Assembly: GCA_947497145.1 (NCBI GenBank)
Contig: CANMFQ010000004.1
Location: 194,560-258,559 of the forward strand
DNA length: 64,000 bases
Reading direction: 5' to 3'
Source of the DNA: an uncultured Flavobacteriaceae bacterium
Lineage (GTDB): Bacteria > Bacteroidota > Bacteroidia > Flavobacteriales > Flavobacteriaceae
The translations under genes were made by a program, and so were the position numbers. The notes under the pieces were generated by a model. That model was not told the DNA's origin, searched no databases, and saw only the letters and a program-made list of their open reading frames with translations. Below, piece by piece: positions 8,806 to 18,356 of this stretch (within the stretch, counting starts at the first letter, position 1; each line of letters starts with the position of its first letter).

Positions 8806-10272
8806 ATGACGCCCACTAATATTTTATTTCTTATTGCTGGTTATTTTGTACTACTGCTTCTAATCTCTTATTTTACAGGCAAAAACGATTCAAACATCGA
8901 TTTTTTTAAGGCAGGCAAAAAGTCGCCTTGGTATTTAGTAGCATTCGGTATGGTAGGGGCTTCTCTTTCGGGAGTCACCTTTATTTCAGTGCCTGGTTGG
9001 GTAAAAGCATCAGAATTTAGCTATATGCAAGTGGTTTTTGGCTATTTTGTAGGGTATCTGATAACTGCCTATGTGCTTTTACCTATATACTACAAACAAA
9101 ATGTAACTTCTATTTACGAGTATTTAGATAGCCGTTTTGGATTTGTCAGTTACAAAGTGGGAGCCATTTCGTTTTTTATATCACGTGTTTTAGGCGCTGC
9201 CTTTCGTTTATTTCTGGTTGCTATTGTGTTGCAACAATTCGTTTTTGATGCGCTTGATATTCCTTTTGAAATAACCGTAATTATTTCTGTATTATTAATT
9301 TGGATATATACTTTTAGAGGTGGAATAAAGACCATTGTATGGACAGACACCCTACAAACTCTTTTTATGTTAATCTCTGTAGGCCTTTCCATCTATTTTA
9401 TTTTAGACAAATTAGATTGGACGTTCACTGAATTTTTAGCTTCCAATGAACTATCACAATATAATCAAGTACTATTTACAGATGATTTTTTCGCTAAAAA
9501 CCACTTCATAAAATCATTTTTGGGTGGTATGTTTGTTACCATTTGCATGACAGGGTTAGACCAAGATATGATGCAAAAAAATCTTACTTGTAGCACCCTT
9601 AAAGACGCCCAAAAAAACATGTTAAGTTTTAGCGTTGTACTGGTTGCTGTTACCTTTGTTTTTATGCTACTAGGCGTATTATTATTCATTTATGCTGATA
9701 AAAATGGTATATCGCTTCCGCTTATGGATGGCAAGGCCAAATCAGACCTGCTTTTTCCTCAGATTGCATTAAACAGTGATTTAGGCTTAGGCGTTGCCAT
9801 TACATTCATGCTCGGACTTATAGCCGCTGCATATAGTAGTGCTGATAGTGCCCTTACTTCCTTGACCACTTCTTTTTGTGTAGATTTTCTTGAAATAGAA
9901 AAAAAACCAGCACCTCAGCAAAAAAAATTACGTAAAATGACCCACATTGGGATGAGCGTATTACTAATTCTGGTAGTAATTGCTTTCAAACACATTTTAG
10001 ACACCAATGTTATCGACGGACTTTTACAAGTGGCCGGATATACTTACGGACCGCTATTAGGCCTATTCACCTTCGGAATTTTCACCAAATACCAAGTAAA
10101 AGACCACTTTGTGTGGCTAGTTGCCATTATACCTGTAATTCTTGTTTATACCTTAGGAAAAATACCTCCAGAAAATTTAGGAGGATACAATTTTGGCTAT
10201 GAACTTTTACCACTCAATGGACTACTAACTTTCTTGGGGTTATGGCTCATTAGAGAGAAAAAAAGCGCTTAA
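8806..10272 (+). CDS. Sodium:solute symporter (SSF family)
   Basis: A multi-pass inner-membrane protein of 488 residues when started at the ATG giving [20 protein letters not shown]. About 13 hydrophobic segments are visible, as in the SSF family. Family blocks include [25 protein letters not shown] near the N-terminus and the [19 protein letters not shown] sodium-site region around residue 350. Members use the sodium gradient to import sugars, amino acids, sialic acid or other organic solutes. The substrate cannot be read from sequence. The start at 8785 is possible but adds seven residues that lie closer to the recR promoter area. Confidence 0.9.
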   Translation: MTPTNILFLIAGYFVLLLLISYFTGKNDSNIDFFKAGKKSPWYLVAFGMVGASLSGVTFISVPGWVKASEFSYMQVVFGYFVGYLITAYVLLPIYYKQNVTSIYEYLDSRFGFVSYKVGAISFFISRVLGAAFRLFLVAIVLQQFVFDALDIPFEITVIISVLLIWIYTFRGGIKTIVWTDTLQTLFMLISVGLSIYFILDKLDWTFTEFLASNELSQYNQVLFTDDFFAKNHFIKSFLGGMFVTICMTGLDQDMMQKNLTCSTLKDAQKNMLSFSVVLVAVTFVFMLLGVLLFIYADKNGISLPLMDGKAKSDLLFPQIALNSDLGLGVAITFMLGLIAAAYSSADSALTSLTTSFCVDFLEIEKKPAPQQKKLRKMTHIGMSVLLILVVIAFKHILDTNVIDGLLQVAGYTYGPLLGLFTFGIFTKYQVKDHFVWLVAIIPVILVYTLGKIPPENLGGYNFGYELLPLNGLLTFLGLWLIREKKSA

Positions 10273-11117
10273 GCGGTATTCTAAAATAGAAAATCTATTA
10301 TATCGTAAAATTGCTTCAAAATAAAATGTACTGTTGGGTTTCTTAATTCAACCATAGCAATCAGGATACTAACATTAAGAAAACTCTTTATGCTACCATG
10401 CTTTTAAATCTCATCATAAAACTCTATTGTACAAAGCGGGTTTAAACACTATTTTTTGAGTAGGCAAAACACCCAAAACATCGATATATGGAATTTAAAT
10501 ATGTTAAATTTATGTAAGTATATTCTTATATTTAACTTATCTTCATAACACTATACTAAAGCAAGTAACCGTATTATCACCAAAAACAAATTATCACCAA
10601 CAATACTGTTTTTAAAGGCTTTACACGACTAAAAAGTTTTAATGACATGTATCAAAAAGAACAATCATTATTTATTTTTACGTAAAATATCAATCCCCAT
10701 AAAAGCCAACATAGTGCAACTGCAACAATGGCTATAGTGTTTATGTAAACAAAAACTTGTAATTTAGTATAATTATGTCCTAAACAGATTCTCTTTTACC
10801 AAAAATTCTAGTATTTATATTACTATCAATAATTTAGGTTAAATTGACCATGGTAAAACGTCATAAAGAAAATGCGGTTTATCGAATACCTATTTAAGAC
10901 AACAAGAATACTGTAATAAATATAGATATATACCGACCATATGACTCAATACAGTTATATACGGAATCTTTAAGTTGTTGACAATGCTATATGTTTATAG
11001 TTAATGGTTAGTGTTTAGTGTAGCTGAATCGACAACAGAAACCCCAATCTTTGATTGGGGTTTTGTTTTTATAAGACAAAATAGATTTACGCAAATAAAT
11101 GATGTAAAAACAGCGTT
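10273..11117. other. Long noncoding region
   Basis: These 845 bp lie between the symporter stop and the convergent permease stop. They are very AT-rich, and no frame on either strand has a start, length and composition that I would defend. Visible structure: an imperfect inverted repeat near 10506-10542 (GTTAAAT/ATTTAAC), a repeated word ttatcacca, and an intrinsic terminator at 11039-11070 with no gene in front of it. Confidence 0.6.
11039..11070 (+). terminator. Orphan intrinsic terminator
   Basis: A perfect 11-bp stem (arms 11039-11049 and 11053-11063) with a TTT loop is followed by a T-rich run (11061-11070). It points along the plus strand, yet the nearest upstream plus-strand gene ends at 10272. 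It could end an unannotated small transcript or the long 3' tail of the symporter mRNA. Confidence 0.75.
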
Positions 11118-12356
11118 TTACTCAAATTTAATTGCCTTTACAGGAGTGATTTTTGTTATTATATACGAAGGCAGTAGGAGCATTAATAAACAAAGTGCCA
11201 AAACTCCTATATTTAATACAAAAACAGTAATTACATCGATATGTACAGGAATATAAGCGATGTAATATTCTTTAGCATTAGGAAATTTAAACGTTTGATA
11301 TGTGTTTTGAAACCAAATAATTCCTAAACCAATACTGTTGCCCCACAAGAGACCTATAGCAATTAAATAAGCTGCGTTGTACAAAAACACCTGACGAATG
11401 CTCCAGTTAGACGTACCGAGCGCTTTCAGAATCCCTATCATTTGCGTGCGCTCTAAAATAAGCACCAGCAATGCTGTTATCATATTAATACCCCCCACAA
11501 TAATAAGAATACCTATTATGAGGGCTGTATTAAAATCAAAAAGGCTAATCCATTCAAAAATATAACCATATTTATTGGTAATATTTTGAGTGTCAAGGGT
11601 TGCCACTGTTTCACCGTGAATTTCATTAGTTTTTTCTTCAATATCATCAAAATCATGTAAAAAAACCTCAAAATTACCAACTTCGTTAGGCTGCCATTTA
11701 TTCATACGTTGTATGTGGCGAATATCGGTAAAGAGATAGAGTTCATCAATTTCTTCAAAACCACTATCATACAATCCTACAATTTTAAATTTGCGTTGGT
11801 TAGGCACAGCTTTGGTATCTTCTTTAAGAAAAATAGTCATAAAGCTATCCCCTATTTTCAATTGCAGTCTACTCGCCATAATAGTAGACATCAACACTTC
11901 ATTATTGAGCTCGCCAGTATAATTTGGCAAACGCCCTTTCACCACATATTCTTTAAAAACATTCCAATTATAATCTTTACCAACCCCCTTTACTATAGCC
12001 GTTTCAAAAGTCTCCTCTGTTCTTATCACACCCGCTTTTGAAGCCACAGCTTGAACATGAGATATACCCGTAATTGTTTTAAACTGAGGATAAAAATTCT
12101 GCTCTAAAGAAACAGGTACTACAGAAACTTCTGAACTATTATTATCATAATTGTATATTTGTATATGTCCATTAAATGCTGCTACTTTTTCACGAACTTT
12201 ACGTTTAAGCCCATCACCTGTTGCAATAGCAATCAACATTATAACAACCCCTAATGCCACAGCTGTAATTGCTATTTTTATTATTGGAGCAGAAATACTA
12301 ATTTTATGCGTATTTCCCGTAATTAGTCTTTTGGCTATAAAATATTCTAAATTCAA
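11118..12356 (-). CDS. ABC transporter permease, LolC/LolE-like
   Basis: A 412-residue inner-membrane permease with one N-terminal transmembrane helix (IIKIAITAVALGVVIMLIAI), a large periplasmic domain (about 50-270) and three C-terminal helices ending LLPSYIITKITPVKAIKFE. This is the FtsX/MacB-type layout of lipoprotein-releasing permeases. The start codon is TTG (reading M-N-L-E-Y-F). No ATG fits, and the conserved NLEYFIAKRL begins right there. A TATTTTTG -7-like element at 12387-12380 lies inside the opposing NamZ-like gene, giving a leader of about 20 nt. No ATPase gene is adjacent, so LolD must be encoded elsewhere. Confidence 0.85.
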   Translation of the reverse strand: MNLEYFIAKRLITGNTHKISISAPIIKIAITAVALGVVIMLIAIATGDGLKRKVREKVAAFNGHIQIYNYDNNSSEVSVVPVSLEQNFYPQFKTITGISHVQAVASKAGVIRTEETFETAIVKGVGKDYNWNVFKEYVVKGRLPNYTGELNNEVLMSTIMASRLQLKIGDSFMTIFLKEDTKAVPNQRKFKIVGLYDSGFEEIDELYLFTDIRHIQRMNKWQPNEVGNFEVFLHDFDDIEEKTNEIHGETVATLDTQNITNKYGYIFEWISLFDFNTALIIGILIIVGGINMITALLVLILERTQMIGILKALGTSNWSIRQVFLYNAAYLIAIGLLWGNSIGLGIIWFQNTYQTFKFPNAKEYYIAYIPVHIDVITVFVLNIGVLALCLLMLLLPSYIITKITPVKAIKFE

Positions 12357-12359
12357 TCT

Positions 12360-13571
12360 ATGCCTGTTTTATATATAATCAAAAATACAGTTTTCATTTG
12401 GTTTTTTGCGTTATCTTCATGCGGAAACCAACCCAAAACAGCATGTTCTATCTATAAAACTATGGCTAAGCCAGTTATCGTAGGTGCTAATCAAACAGAA
12501 AACTACTTGCCGCTATTGAGTAATAAATCTGTGGGTATTGTTGCCAATCAAACTAGTGTGATTTTTAAAGAAGAAAAACATACGCATTTAGTAGATTCAT
12601 TACTATCACTAGGAGTGTCAATTAAAAAAGTATTTGCCCCTGAACATGGTTTTCGCGGACAAGCTGATGCTGGTGAAAAAGTAAAGGATGGTGTAGACAC
12701 CAAAACTGGTCTTCCTATAATTTCCCTGTACGGCAAAAACAGAAAACCTAGCAAAGAACAATTGCAAAATTTAGATGTGGTAGTTTTTGACATACAAGAT
12801 GTGGGCGTTCGGTTTTACACCTACATTGCCACTTTACAACTAGTTATGGAAGCTTGTGCTGAAAACGATATCCCCATAATAGTCTTAGACCGCCCAAACC
12901 CTAACGCACATTATGTTGATGGGCCTACCATGGAAGAAGCGCATACGGGCTTTTTAGGAATGACCCAGATACCACTGGTATACGGTATGACCATTGGCGA
13001 GTATGCCCTAATGATTAATGAAGAAAGATGGCTAAAAGACCATAAAAAAGTTAATTTAAAAGTGATACCACTGCAAAACTGGAATCATAAGACAGCTTAC
13101 CATCTTCCTATACGTCCTTCTCCCAATCTACCTAATGATGTTGCTATTAACCTATATCCTAGTTTAGGACTTTTTGAAGGTACTAACATCAATGCCGGAA
13201 GAGGTACTAATTTTCAATTTCAGCGATATGGCGCGTCTTTTCTTGATGATTCACAGTATAATTTCACCTATACTCCAGCACCAAATTTTGGCTCGAAACA
13301 CCCTAAAGAAGAAGGAAAAAAAGTTTTTGGAAAAGACTTGTCTATAATCCCAACAATGAGTGAAGTAACCCTTGTTTGGTTAATTGATGCCTATACAAAT
13401 GCAACTGATAAAACCCGTGTATTTAATGAAGAAAGTTTTACCAAACATGCGGGCACAGCAAAATTACAACAGCAAATTGAAGCTGGACTCTCAGAAGAAG
13501 AAATCAAAGCTACTTGGCAACCCGATTTAATAAAATTCAAGAAAATAAGAGCCAAATATTTGATGTATTAA
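12360..13571 (+). CDS. DUF1343 lipoprotein, NamZ-like exo-muramidase
   Basis: A 403-residue protein with a lipoprotein-type signal (IKNTVFIWFFALSSCGN). A full DUF1343 domain follows, with VGIVANQTSV, KKVFAPEHGFRG, GLPIISLYG and FDIQDVGVRFYTYI. Characterised members of this family (NamZ, glycoside hydrolase family 171) remove N-acetylmuramic acid from peptidoglycan fragment ends, so a role in cell-wall recycling at the envelope is the best guess. Its ATG is only 3 bp from the start codon of the opposing permease, so the two genes must have promoters inside each other. Confidence 0.87.
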   Translation: MPVLYIIKNTVFIWFFALSSCGNQPKTACSIYKTMAKPVIVGANQTENYLPLLSNKSVGIVANQTSVIFKEEKHTHLVDSLLSLGVSIKKVFAPEHGFRGQADAGEKVKDGVDTKTGLPIISLYGKNRKPSKEQLQNLDVVVFDIQDVGVRFYTYIATLQLVMEACAENDIPIIVLDRPNPNAHYVDGPTMEEAHTGFLGMTQIPLVYGMTIGEYALMINEERWLKDHKKVNLKVIPLQNWNHKTAYHLPIRPSPNLPNDVAINLYPSLGLFEGTNINAGRGTNFQFQRYGASFLDDSQYNFTYTPAPNFGSKHPKEEGKKVFGKDLSIIPTMSEVTLVWLIDAYTNATDKTRVFNEESFTKHAGTAKLQQQIEAGLSEEEIKATWQPDLIKFKKIRAKYLMY

Positions 13572-13646
13572 ACTCGTATTCAAAGACATTCTTCACAATA
13601 ACGATACACTAGGCTAAAAAGAAGCGTCAAAAAATACGACACACCG

Positions 13647-14483
13647 CTACTCTACATCCACCGTGGTAGGTTTTCTGTAGCGATGAAAAGGTTGTTTCAA
13701 AAGCACATTAATCTTTCCATTTGCTTCGGCATTGGGAAAAGTATCAACACCAAAAACAATTTTCTCCCTATCAAGCTTCATGAAAGTACCAAAAAGCCGA
13801 TCCCAAATAGCAAAAATATTGCCGTAGTTTGAATCGGTATACGGTAGCACATAATGGTGATGCACCTTGTGCATATCAGGTGAAACAACAACCCAACTCA
13901 ATAGTTCATCAACTTTTTTGGGTAACCTAATGTTTGCATGGCTAAATTGTGAAAATAGTAATGAAGCAGATTGATATATCATTACCACACCAATGGGAGC
14001 TCCCACAATAAAAACACCAAATAACGTAAAGATAAAACGTATCATGCTTTCCAGCGGATGATGCCTATTTGCTGTTGTGGTATCTACATTATGATCGGTA
14101 TGATGTACTAAATGTACCATCCACAATACTTTCACCCTGTGTTCAACCCAATGCGCTGTGTACCCACCAATTAAATCTAGCAACAACACACCAACAAAGG
14201 CATATAACCATAATGGCATTGATGGCAGCCAATTTAAAATTCCGAAGTTATTTTCCACTGTCCAATTTGCCGTTTGCAATAACAAAAAAGCGAGTAAAAA
14301 GTTTATCACTATGGTTGTTATCGTAAAAAATAGATTGGGTAATGCATGTTTCCATTTATTATATCGGAACTTCATTAAGGGTAAAATACCTTCTAAAAAC
14401 CAAAAAAAAGTAATGCCTCCCACCAATAGCAACGATCGATGTAAAGAGGGGATATTTTCAAAATAATTGAGTACGGCTTCCAT
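13647..14483 (-). CDS. Sterol desaturase / fatty acid hydroxylase family protein
   Basis: A 278-residue integral membrane protein with about four transmembrane helices. It has the histidine-rich di-iron motifs of the fatty acid hydroxylase superfamily: HWVEHRVKVLWMVHLVHHTDHN, NRHHPLE and DMHKVHHHYV. Such enzymes hydroxylate or desaturate lipids at the membrane using O2. Bacterial members act on fatty acids, sphingolipids, carotenoids or sterol-like lipids, and the substrate is not evident here. The protein stands alone, convergent with the NamZ-like gene. Confidence 0.87.
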   Translation of the reverse strand: MEAVLNYFENIPSLHRSLLLVGGITFFWFLEGILPLMKFRYNKWKHALPNLFFTITTIVINFLLAFLLLQTANWTVENNFGILNWLPSMPLWLYAFVGVLLLDLIGGYTAHWVEHRVKVLWMVHLVHHTDHNVDTTTANRHHPLESMIRFIFTLFGVFIVGAPIGVVMIYQSASLLFSQFSHANIRLPKKVDELLSWVVVSPDMHKVHHHYVLPYTDSNYGNIFAIWDRLFGTFMKLDREKIVFGVDTFPNAEANGKINVLLKQPFHRYRKPTTVDVE

Positions 14484-14598
14484 GTTAGTAAATATACAAA
14501 AGTTTGCATATTACATAACAAGGAACAACTAGGGTACAAGAAACTTCATACAGCTATTTACTAACATACGAGACTAAGGCTGATTTCAATTTAGCCAC

Positions 14599-15096
14599 CT
14601 ATTTCAATCGAATATTCTTTTTCATCGCTTCAACAATATTAAACGCAGCAGGACAAATGGCTACATTCTTTAAAGTGAGGTTACTTATTTGCTGAAATTT
14701 TTTGCGATCTGTATGCGGAAACTCTCTACATGCCTTAGGCCTAACATCGTAAATACTGCAATAATTATCGGCTCCTAAAAAAACACAGGGCACCTTTTGT
14801 AAAACATAATCTTGCTCTTCATCAATACGTAAATAAGTTGCAATAAATTTTTGAGGCTTCAATCGTAAATATTTTGCAATACGCTCAATATCTGCATTTG
14901 TAAACAATGGACCGGTAGTTTTACAACAATTAGCGCAGTGTAAACAATCCGTATTTTCAAACTCATCTTCATGCAACTCTTGCATTACATAGTCTAAATT
15001 TTTGGGTGGTTTTTTACGAAGTTTTGTAAAGAACTTTTTGTTTTCTGCACTTTTTTCTAGTGCTTTTTTTGGCAACTCTTTTAAAATATCGTCCAT
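14599..15096 (-). CDS. YkgJ-family cysteine cluster protein
   Basis: A 165-residue cytoplasmic protein with the CxxCxxCC-type cluster (CLHCANCCKTTGPLF), a second Cys region (VPCVFLGADNYCSIYDVRPKACREFP) and a late Cys near the end. This matches the YkgJ/UPF0153 family, thought to bind zinc or an Fe-S cluster. Function is unknown. The gene begins 1 bp from the end of the DUF2059 gene and is cotranscribed with it. Confidence 0.88.
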   Translation of the reverse strand: MDDILKELPKKALEKSAENKKFFTKLRKKPPKNLDYVMQELHEDEFENTDCLHCANCCKTTGPLFTNADIERIAKYLRLKPQKFIATYLRIDEEQDYVLQKVPCVFLGADNYCSIYDVRPKACREFPHTDRKKFQQISNLTLKNVAICPAAFNIVEAMKKNIRLK

Positions 15097-15097
15097 A

Positions 15098-15622
15098 TTA
15101 CTCTTTCAAAAGACTAACGGCTGTTTCATATAAATCACGACTCCAATTTTCAGAAATTGAAGCAATTGCCTGAGTCAATATTTCTTGTTTTGATATAATT
15201 TTTTGTCCCGTAGCACTTGTATAAAAATCGTTTAATTCTTCTTTTTGAGCTGCTGTCATTTGCGAACGATCATTCATCAACTGCTTCGCTGTATCGCTTT
15301 GGTAAAAAGTATTCATTTCGCTTACCTCCGATGGTTCAAAATGCTCTTCATAAACAGGTATTAAGTCCTTCTTAATAGCCCCTAATGAAATTGTTTTATT
15401 TTTTTTCTCAAGATAAGCCCAAGCTTTTGCTGTTTTTTCAGATTTGGGATACTGTTTTTCTAACATTTTCAACAGTTCTTCATACGCATATTCATATTGC
15501 TGCATGGTACCGTTATGATCTAAATAGGTAGAAACTTCTTCTGAAAAATCAGCGTTTTGAGCATATACACTCCCAGAAATCATCAGAAAAAAACAAAAAA
15601 ACAGTTTTATAGTACGCATCAT
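15098..15622 (-). CDS. DUF2059 secreted protein
   Basis: A 174-residue protein with a signal peptide (MRTIKLFFCFFLMISGSVYAQ). The C-terminal helical domain contains the DUF2059 pattern, MNTFYQSDTAKQLMNDRSQMTAAQKEELNDFYTSATGQKII. It is probably periplasmic, of unknown function. It is the first gene of a pair with the YkgJ-family gene. The start overlaps the spurious upstream extension of the plus-strand methyltransferase frame. Two adjacent ATGs are possible, at 15622 and 15619. Confidence 0.85.
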   Translation of the reverse strand: MMRTIKLFFCFFLMISGSVYAQNADFSEEVSTYLDHNGTMQQYEYAYEELLKMLEKQYPKSEKTAKAWAYLEKKNKTISLGAIKKDLIPVYEEHFEPSEVSEMNTFYQSDTAKQLMNDRSQMTAAQKEELNDFYTSATGQKIISKQEILTQAIASISENWSRDLYETAVSLLKE

Positions 15623-15679
15623 AATCTAATTAATAGGTCAAAAAGTGCCATTTTTGCACAAAGTACAAATTTTAATGCA

Positions 15680-16381
15680 ATGGATGTTTTTGGAGCCGCG
15701 CTATTAGATTATCAAAAAGGAAAATACACAGAAGATATCGCCACCTATTCTTCTTTAGACGAGCATGACACCATGCCCCTACCCTACCTATTTAGAGCGT
15801 ATAAAGATATGCCACCCATAGAACACCAAGCCTTACAACTTTGCATAGGTAACATACTAGATATTGGATGCGGTGCCGGAAGTCATAGTTTGCATTTACA
15901 ACAAAAAGGCTTTACTGTTACCGCACTCGATTATTCAAAAGGAGCTATAGAAACCTGCCAACTACGAGGTATTAAAAATTGTATCCATTCTGATATTTAT
16001 GATTTTAAAGATGAAAAATTTGACACCCTTCTGCTTCTTATGAATGGTATTGGCGTGGTAGGTAAACTACAGCAGTTAGATAGGTTTTTTAAACACCTTA
16101 AAACGTTATTAACGCCAAACGGACAAATTTTACTAGATTCTAGTGACATAATTTATATGTTTGATGAGGATGAAGATGGCGGTAGATGGTTGCCAGCAAC
16201 TACCAATTATTATGGAGAAGTAACATTTACACTAGCCTATAAAAGCAAAAAAAGTAAGCCTTTTTCATGGTTGTATATAGACCCCAATACCCTCAAAAAT
16301 GCTGCAAACGCAAACCAACTAAATTGCGAAATTGTAAGAAAAGGAGAACATTTCGACTATTTAGCCAGATTAACCCTTTAA
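15680..16381 (+). CDS. Class I SAM-dependent methyltransferase
   Basis: A 233-residue protein when started at the ATG giving MDVFGAALLDYQKG. The longer frame from 15557 would run antisense through the DUF2059 signal peptide and is unlikely. The SAM-binding motif ILDIGCGAGSHSLHLQQKG lies near residue 65, and FDTLLLLMNGIGVVGKL and LTPNGQILLDSSD correspond to later class I motifs. The LPYLFR segment ahead of the Rossmann fold is common in this subgroup. The substrate is unknown. Confidence 0.86.
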   Translation: MDVFGAALLDYQKGKYTEDIATYSSLDEHDTMPLPYLFRAYKDMPPIEHQALQLCIGNILDIGCGAGSHSLHLQQKGFTVTALDYSKGAIETCQLRGIKNCIHSDIYDFKDEKFDTLLLLMNGIGVVGKLQQLDRFFKHLKTLLTPNGQILLDSSDIIYMFDEDEDGGRWLPATTNYYGEVTFTLAYKSKKSKPFSWLYIDPNTLKNAANANQLNCEIVRKGEHFDYLARLTL

Positions 16382-16556
16382 ACCTGATGATGCACAAAAA
16401 ATATAATAGGTCTTAAAGTCACTTTAAATAAAAACACTTTATTTTATTGTATTTTTAAGCCGATATCGCCAAGTAATGTAGCCTCCATCAAAAACCTGCG
16501 AAAAACAGGCATACTAGAAAAGCTATTATTTACGTTATCATAAAAAGCTCGTAAGA

Positions 16557-17423
16557 ATGAAAAAATCACCATTGCTGTCTGTGTTATTATGTCTTTTAAT
16601 ATTAGCTACAGGATGCTCAAAAAAAAAGAACACAGAAGAACCGGTTGACAAACAAGAAAATCTATTGGCTGCGGGTAAATCTGCTAATGATATTTTATCA
16701 AACGCAAAATTCACAAAACTTAAAATTGAAATCGCCTATGTTACTGGTTTTAGACCAACGGAGGAAGCATTGACGGAATTTGTCAACTACCTACGAACAT
16801 ACACTTTCAAAGAAGATATTGAACTTGTTTACAAAGAATTAGATTCGCCAGACGAAGAGGATCTTACGGTTCAAGAAATTGCCGATTTAGAGAACGACAA
16901 TAGAACCGCCTATAACAATGGCGAAACACTAGCTATTTATATCTATTTTACAGATGCTCCTGCTTCAGAAGATGAACCAGAAGAAGATTTGGTAACTCTT
17001 GGAGCGGTATACAGAAACACTTCGATGGTTATTCATGAAAGAACTATTCGTGATTTGGCCAATCAAAGCAGATCTATTTCAAATGCTGATGTAGAAATTG
17101 CTACTTTAAATCATGAATTTGGGCATCTATTTGGTTTGGTAAACTTAGAGTCTACCCCTGTAAATGACCATGAAGATACTCAATCAGAACATCATTGTAA
17201 TGTTGAAGGTTGCTTAATGCGTGCTGAACTACAGTTTAATCGTTCTGGCAAGCATGCTATTTCAGGAAAAAGTGTTACAGCATCAGCTATTAAAGTAGGT
17301 TGTAGACTTAGCGGAAAGAGTGTGCTACGTATGCTTGAAAGCCATACCGCAAAAGGACGCTTAAATGCCGTACCACTTGATGCAGAATGTATTTTAGATT
17401 TACGCTCAAATGGTGGTCGCTAA
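16557..17423 (+). CDS. Metalloprotease-like lipoprotein (zincin)
   Basis: A 288-residue lipoprotein (signal SVLLCLLILATGCSKKKN). The zincin motif LNHEFGHLFGL (HExxH, around residues 186-190) is followed by DHEDTQSEHHCNVEGCLM, where His or Asp could be the third zinc ligand and CLM a Met-turn. The layout resembles the membrane metalloproteases annotated in flavobacteria, in the M10/M43-like metzincin group. It is presumably anchored in the outer or inner membrane facing the periplasm. The substrate is unknown. It has no operon partner. Confidence 0.78.
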   Translation: MKKSPLLSVLLCLLILATGCSKKKNTEEPVDKQENLLAAGKSANDILSNAKFTKLKIEIAYVTGFRPTEEALTEFVNYLRTYTFKEDIELVYKELDSPDEEDLTVQEIADLENDNRTAYNNGETLAIYIYFTDAPASEDEPEEDLVTLGAVYRNTSMVIHERTIRDLANQSRSISNADVEIATLNHEFGHLFGLVNLESTPVNDHEDTQSEHHCNVEGCLMRAELQFNRSGKHAISGKSVTASAIKVGCRLSGKSVLRMLESHTAKGRLNAVPLDAECILDLRSNGGR

Positions 17424-17570
17424 CCAGCTAGTTTTCCTAATACTACAGAGAGCAGAGAGCTGATTTAAGAAACAGGACTATTGGAAATTAACACCCATGA
17501 AAAACAAGAAATTAACAACTAAAAACGGTCAACGATAATCAGGACATTCAGTCTTGTTTCCTGACTCTTG

Positions 17571-17633
17571 CAGCGCAGCGTTCTCTATTCTTTGTTCTAA
17601 CAGCGCAGCGGTCTTTTTTCTTGCAGCGCAGGG
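17571..17633. repeat. Triplicate cagcgcagcg word in intergenic spacer
   Basis: The GC-rich word cagcgcagcg occurs at 17571-17580 and 17601-17610, with a variant (cagcgcaggg) at 17624-17633. They are separated by T/C-rich spacers of 20 and 13 bp. Flanking DNA (17440-17570) has repeated words such as aagaaacagg, acaagaaatt and cttgtttcctgactcttg. The whole 296-bp gap between the metalloprotease and queE genes looks like non-coding repeat-derived sequence. Confidence 0.6.
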
Positions 17634-17719
17634 GTTTTTAGTAAAAATTCCTATAGTAACGCATCGTTTCTAACACCAAGTTAGATGGTATTATACGCCA
17701 AAGCAAAGACCTTATAAAT

Positions 17720-18352
17720 CTACGGTATATTCAAATATTTATGTGTTTGCAAAGACACCTTCCATTTGGGGTGCTGCATCACATAATCAACAATAAGTGG
17801 TGTCACCTTGTCTCTTACACTCCATTCTGGTTGCAGATATAAAATACAATCCTTGTTGGTTTTGGCAGCTTGTTCTTCAGCAAAAACCAAATCATGCTTG
17901 TTATAAACAATAACTTTTAGCTCGTGGGCTTTGTCATAAACTTCTCCAAAAGGGAGTTTGTTCTTTTTGGGTGACAGGCAAATCCAATCCCAAATACCAC
18001 TTAATTTATAGGCTCCAGAAGTTTCAATATGCGTTTTCAACCCTTTTTTATTTAGCGCTTGGGTCAAAGGCTTCATATCCCACATTAAAGGTTCTCCACC
18101 AGTAATGACAATAGTATCAGAATATTTAGCTGCATTAGTCACAATGTGGTCTATGGCAGTTGGAGGATGCAACTCAGCATTCCAGCTTTCTTTAACATCA
18201 CACCAATGGCACCCTACATCACACCCACCTATTCGAATAAAATAAGCCGCTGTACCCTTATGAAAACCTTCACCTTGAATGGTATAAAACTCTTCCATTA
18301 ACGGAAGCATCAATCCCTTTTCTACAAGCCCTAAAACCTCACTATTAACCAT
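17720..18352 (-). CDS. queE: 7-carboxy-7-deazaguanine synthase QueE
   Basis: A 210-residue radical-SAM enzyme. The cluster-binding CxxxCxxC is in GGCDVGCHWCDVKESW (Cys44, Cys48, Cys51). It is preceded by MEEFYTIQGEGFHKG and followed by VITGGEPLMW. QueE ring-contracts 6-carboxytetrahydropterin to 7-carboxy-7-deazaguanine for queuosine synthesis. The other que genes are not nearby. A good promoter (18357-18387) ends only 4 nt before the ATG, so the mRNA may be leaderless. Confidence 0.94.
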   Translation of the reverse strand: MVNSEVLGLVEKGLMLPLMEEFYTIQGEGFHKGTAAYFIRIGGCDVGCHWCDVKESWNAELHPPTAIDHIVTNAAKYSDTIVITGGEPLMWDMKPLTQALNKKGLKTHIETSGAYKLSGIWDWICLSPKKNKLPFGEVYDKAHELKVIVYNKHDLVFAEEQAAKTNKDCILYLQPEWSVRDKVTPLIVDYVMQHPKWKVSLQTHKYLNIP

Positions 18353-18356
18353 TATG

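Noticed and set aside
10652-10795. Minus-strand open stretch encoding a transmembrane-like segment (TIAIVAVALCWLLWGLIFYV)
   Set aside because: No start codon in the 47 open codons and no support from neighbours; kept out as chance in AT-rich DNA.
14069-14466. Two plus-strand frames opposite the fatty acid hydroxylase
   Set aside because: Shadows of the histidine-rich minus-strand gene.
15557-15679. N-terminal extension of the methyltransferase
   Set aside because: Antisense to the DUF2059 signal-peptide codons and not methyltransferase-like; ATG at 15680 fits the family.
17571-17633. CRISPR-like array
   Set aside because: Units are only 10 bp, spacers are 20 and 13 bp and of simple composition, and no cas gene is present.
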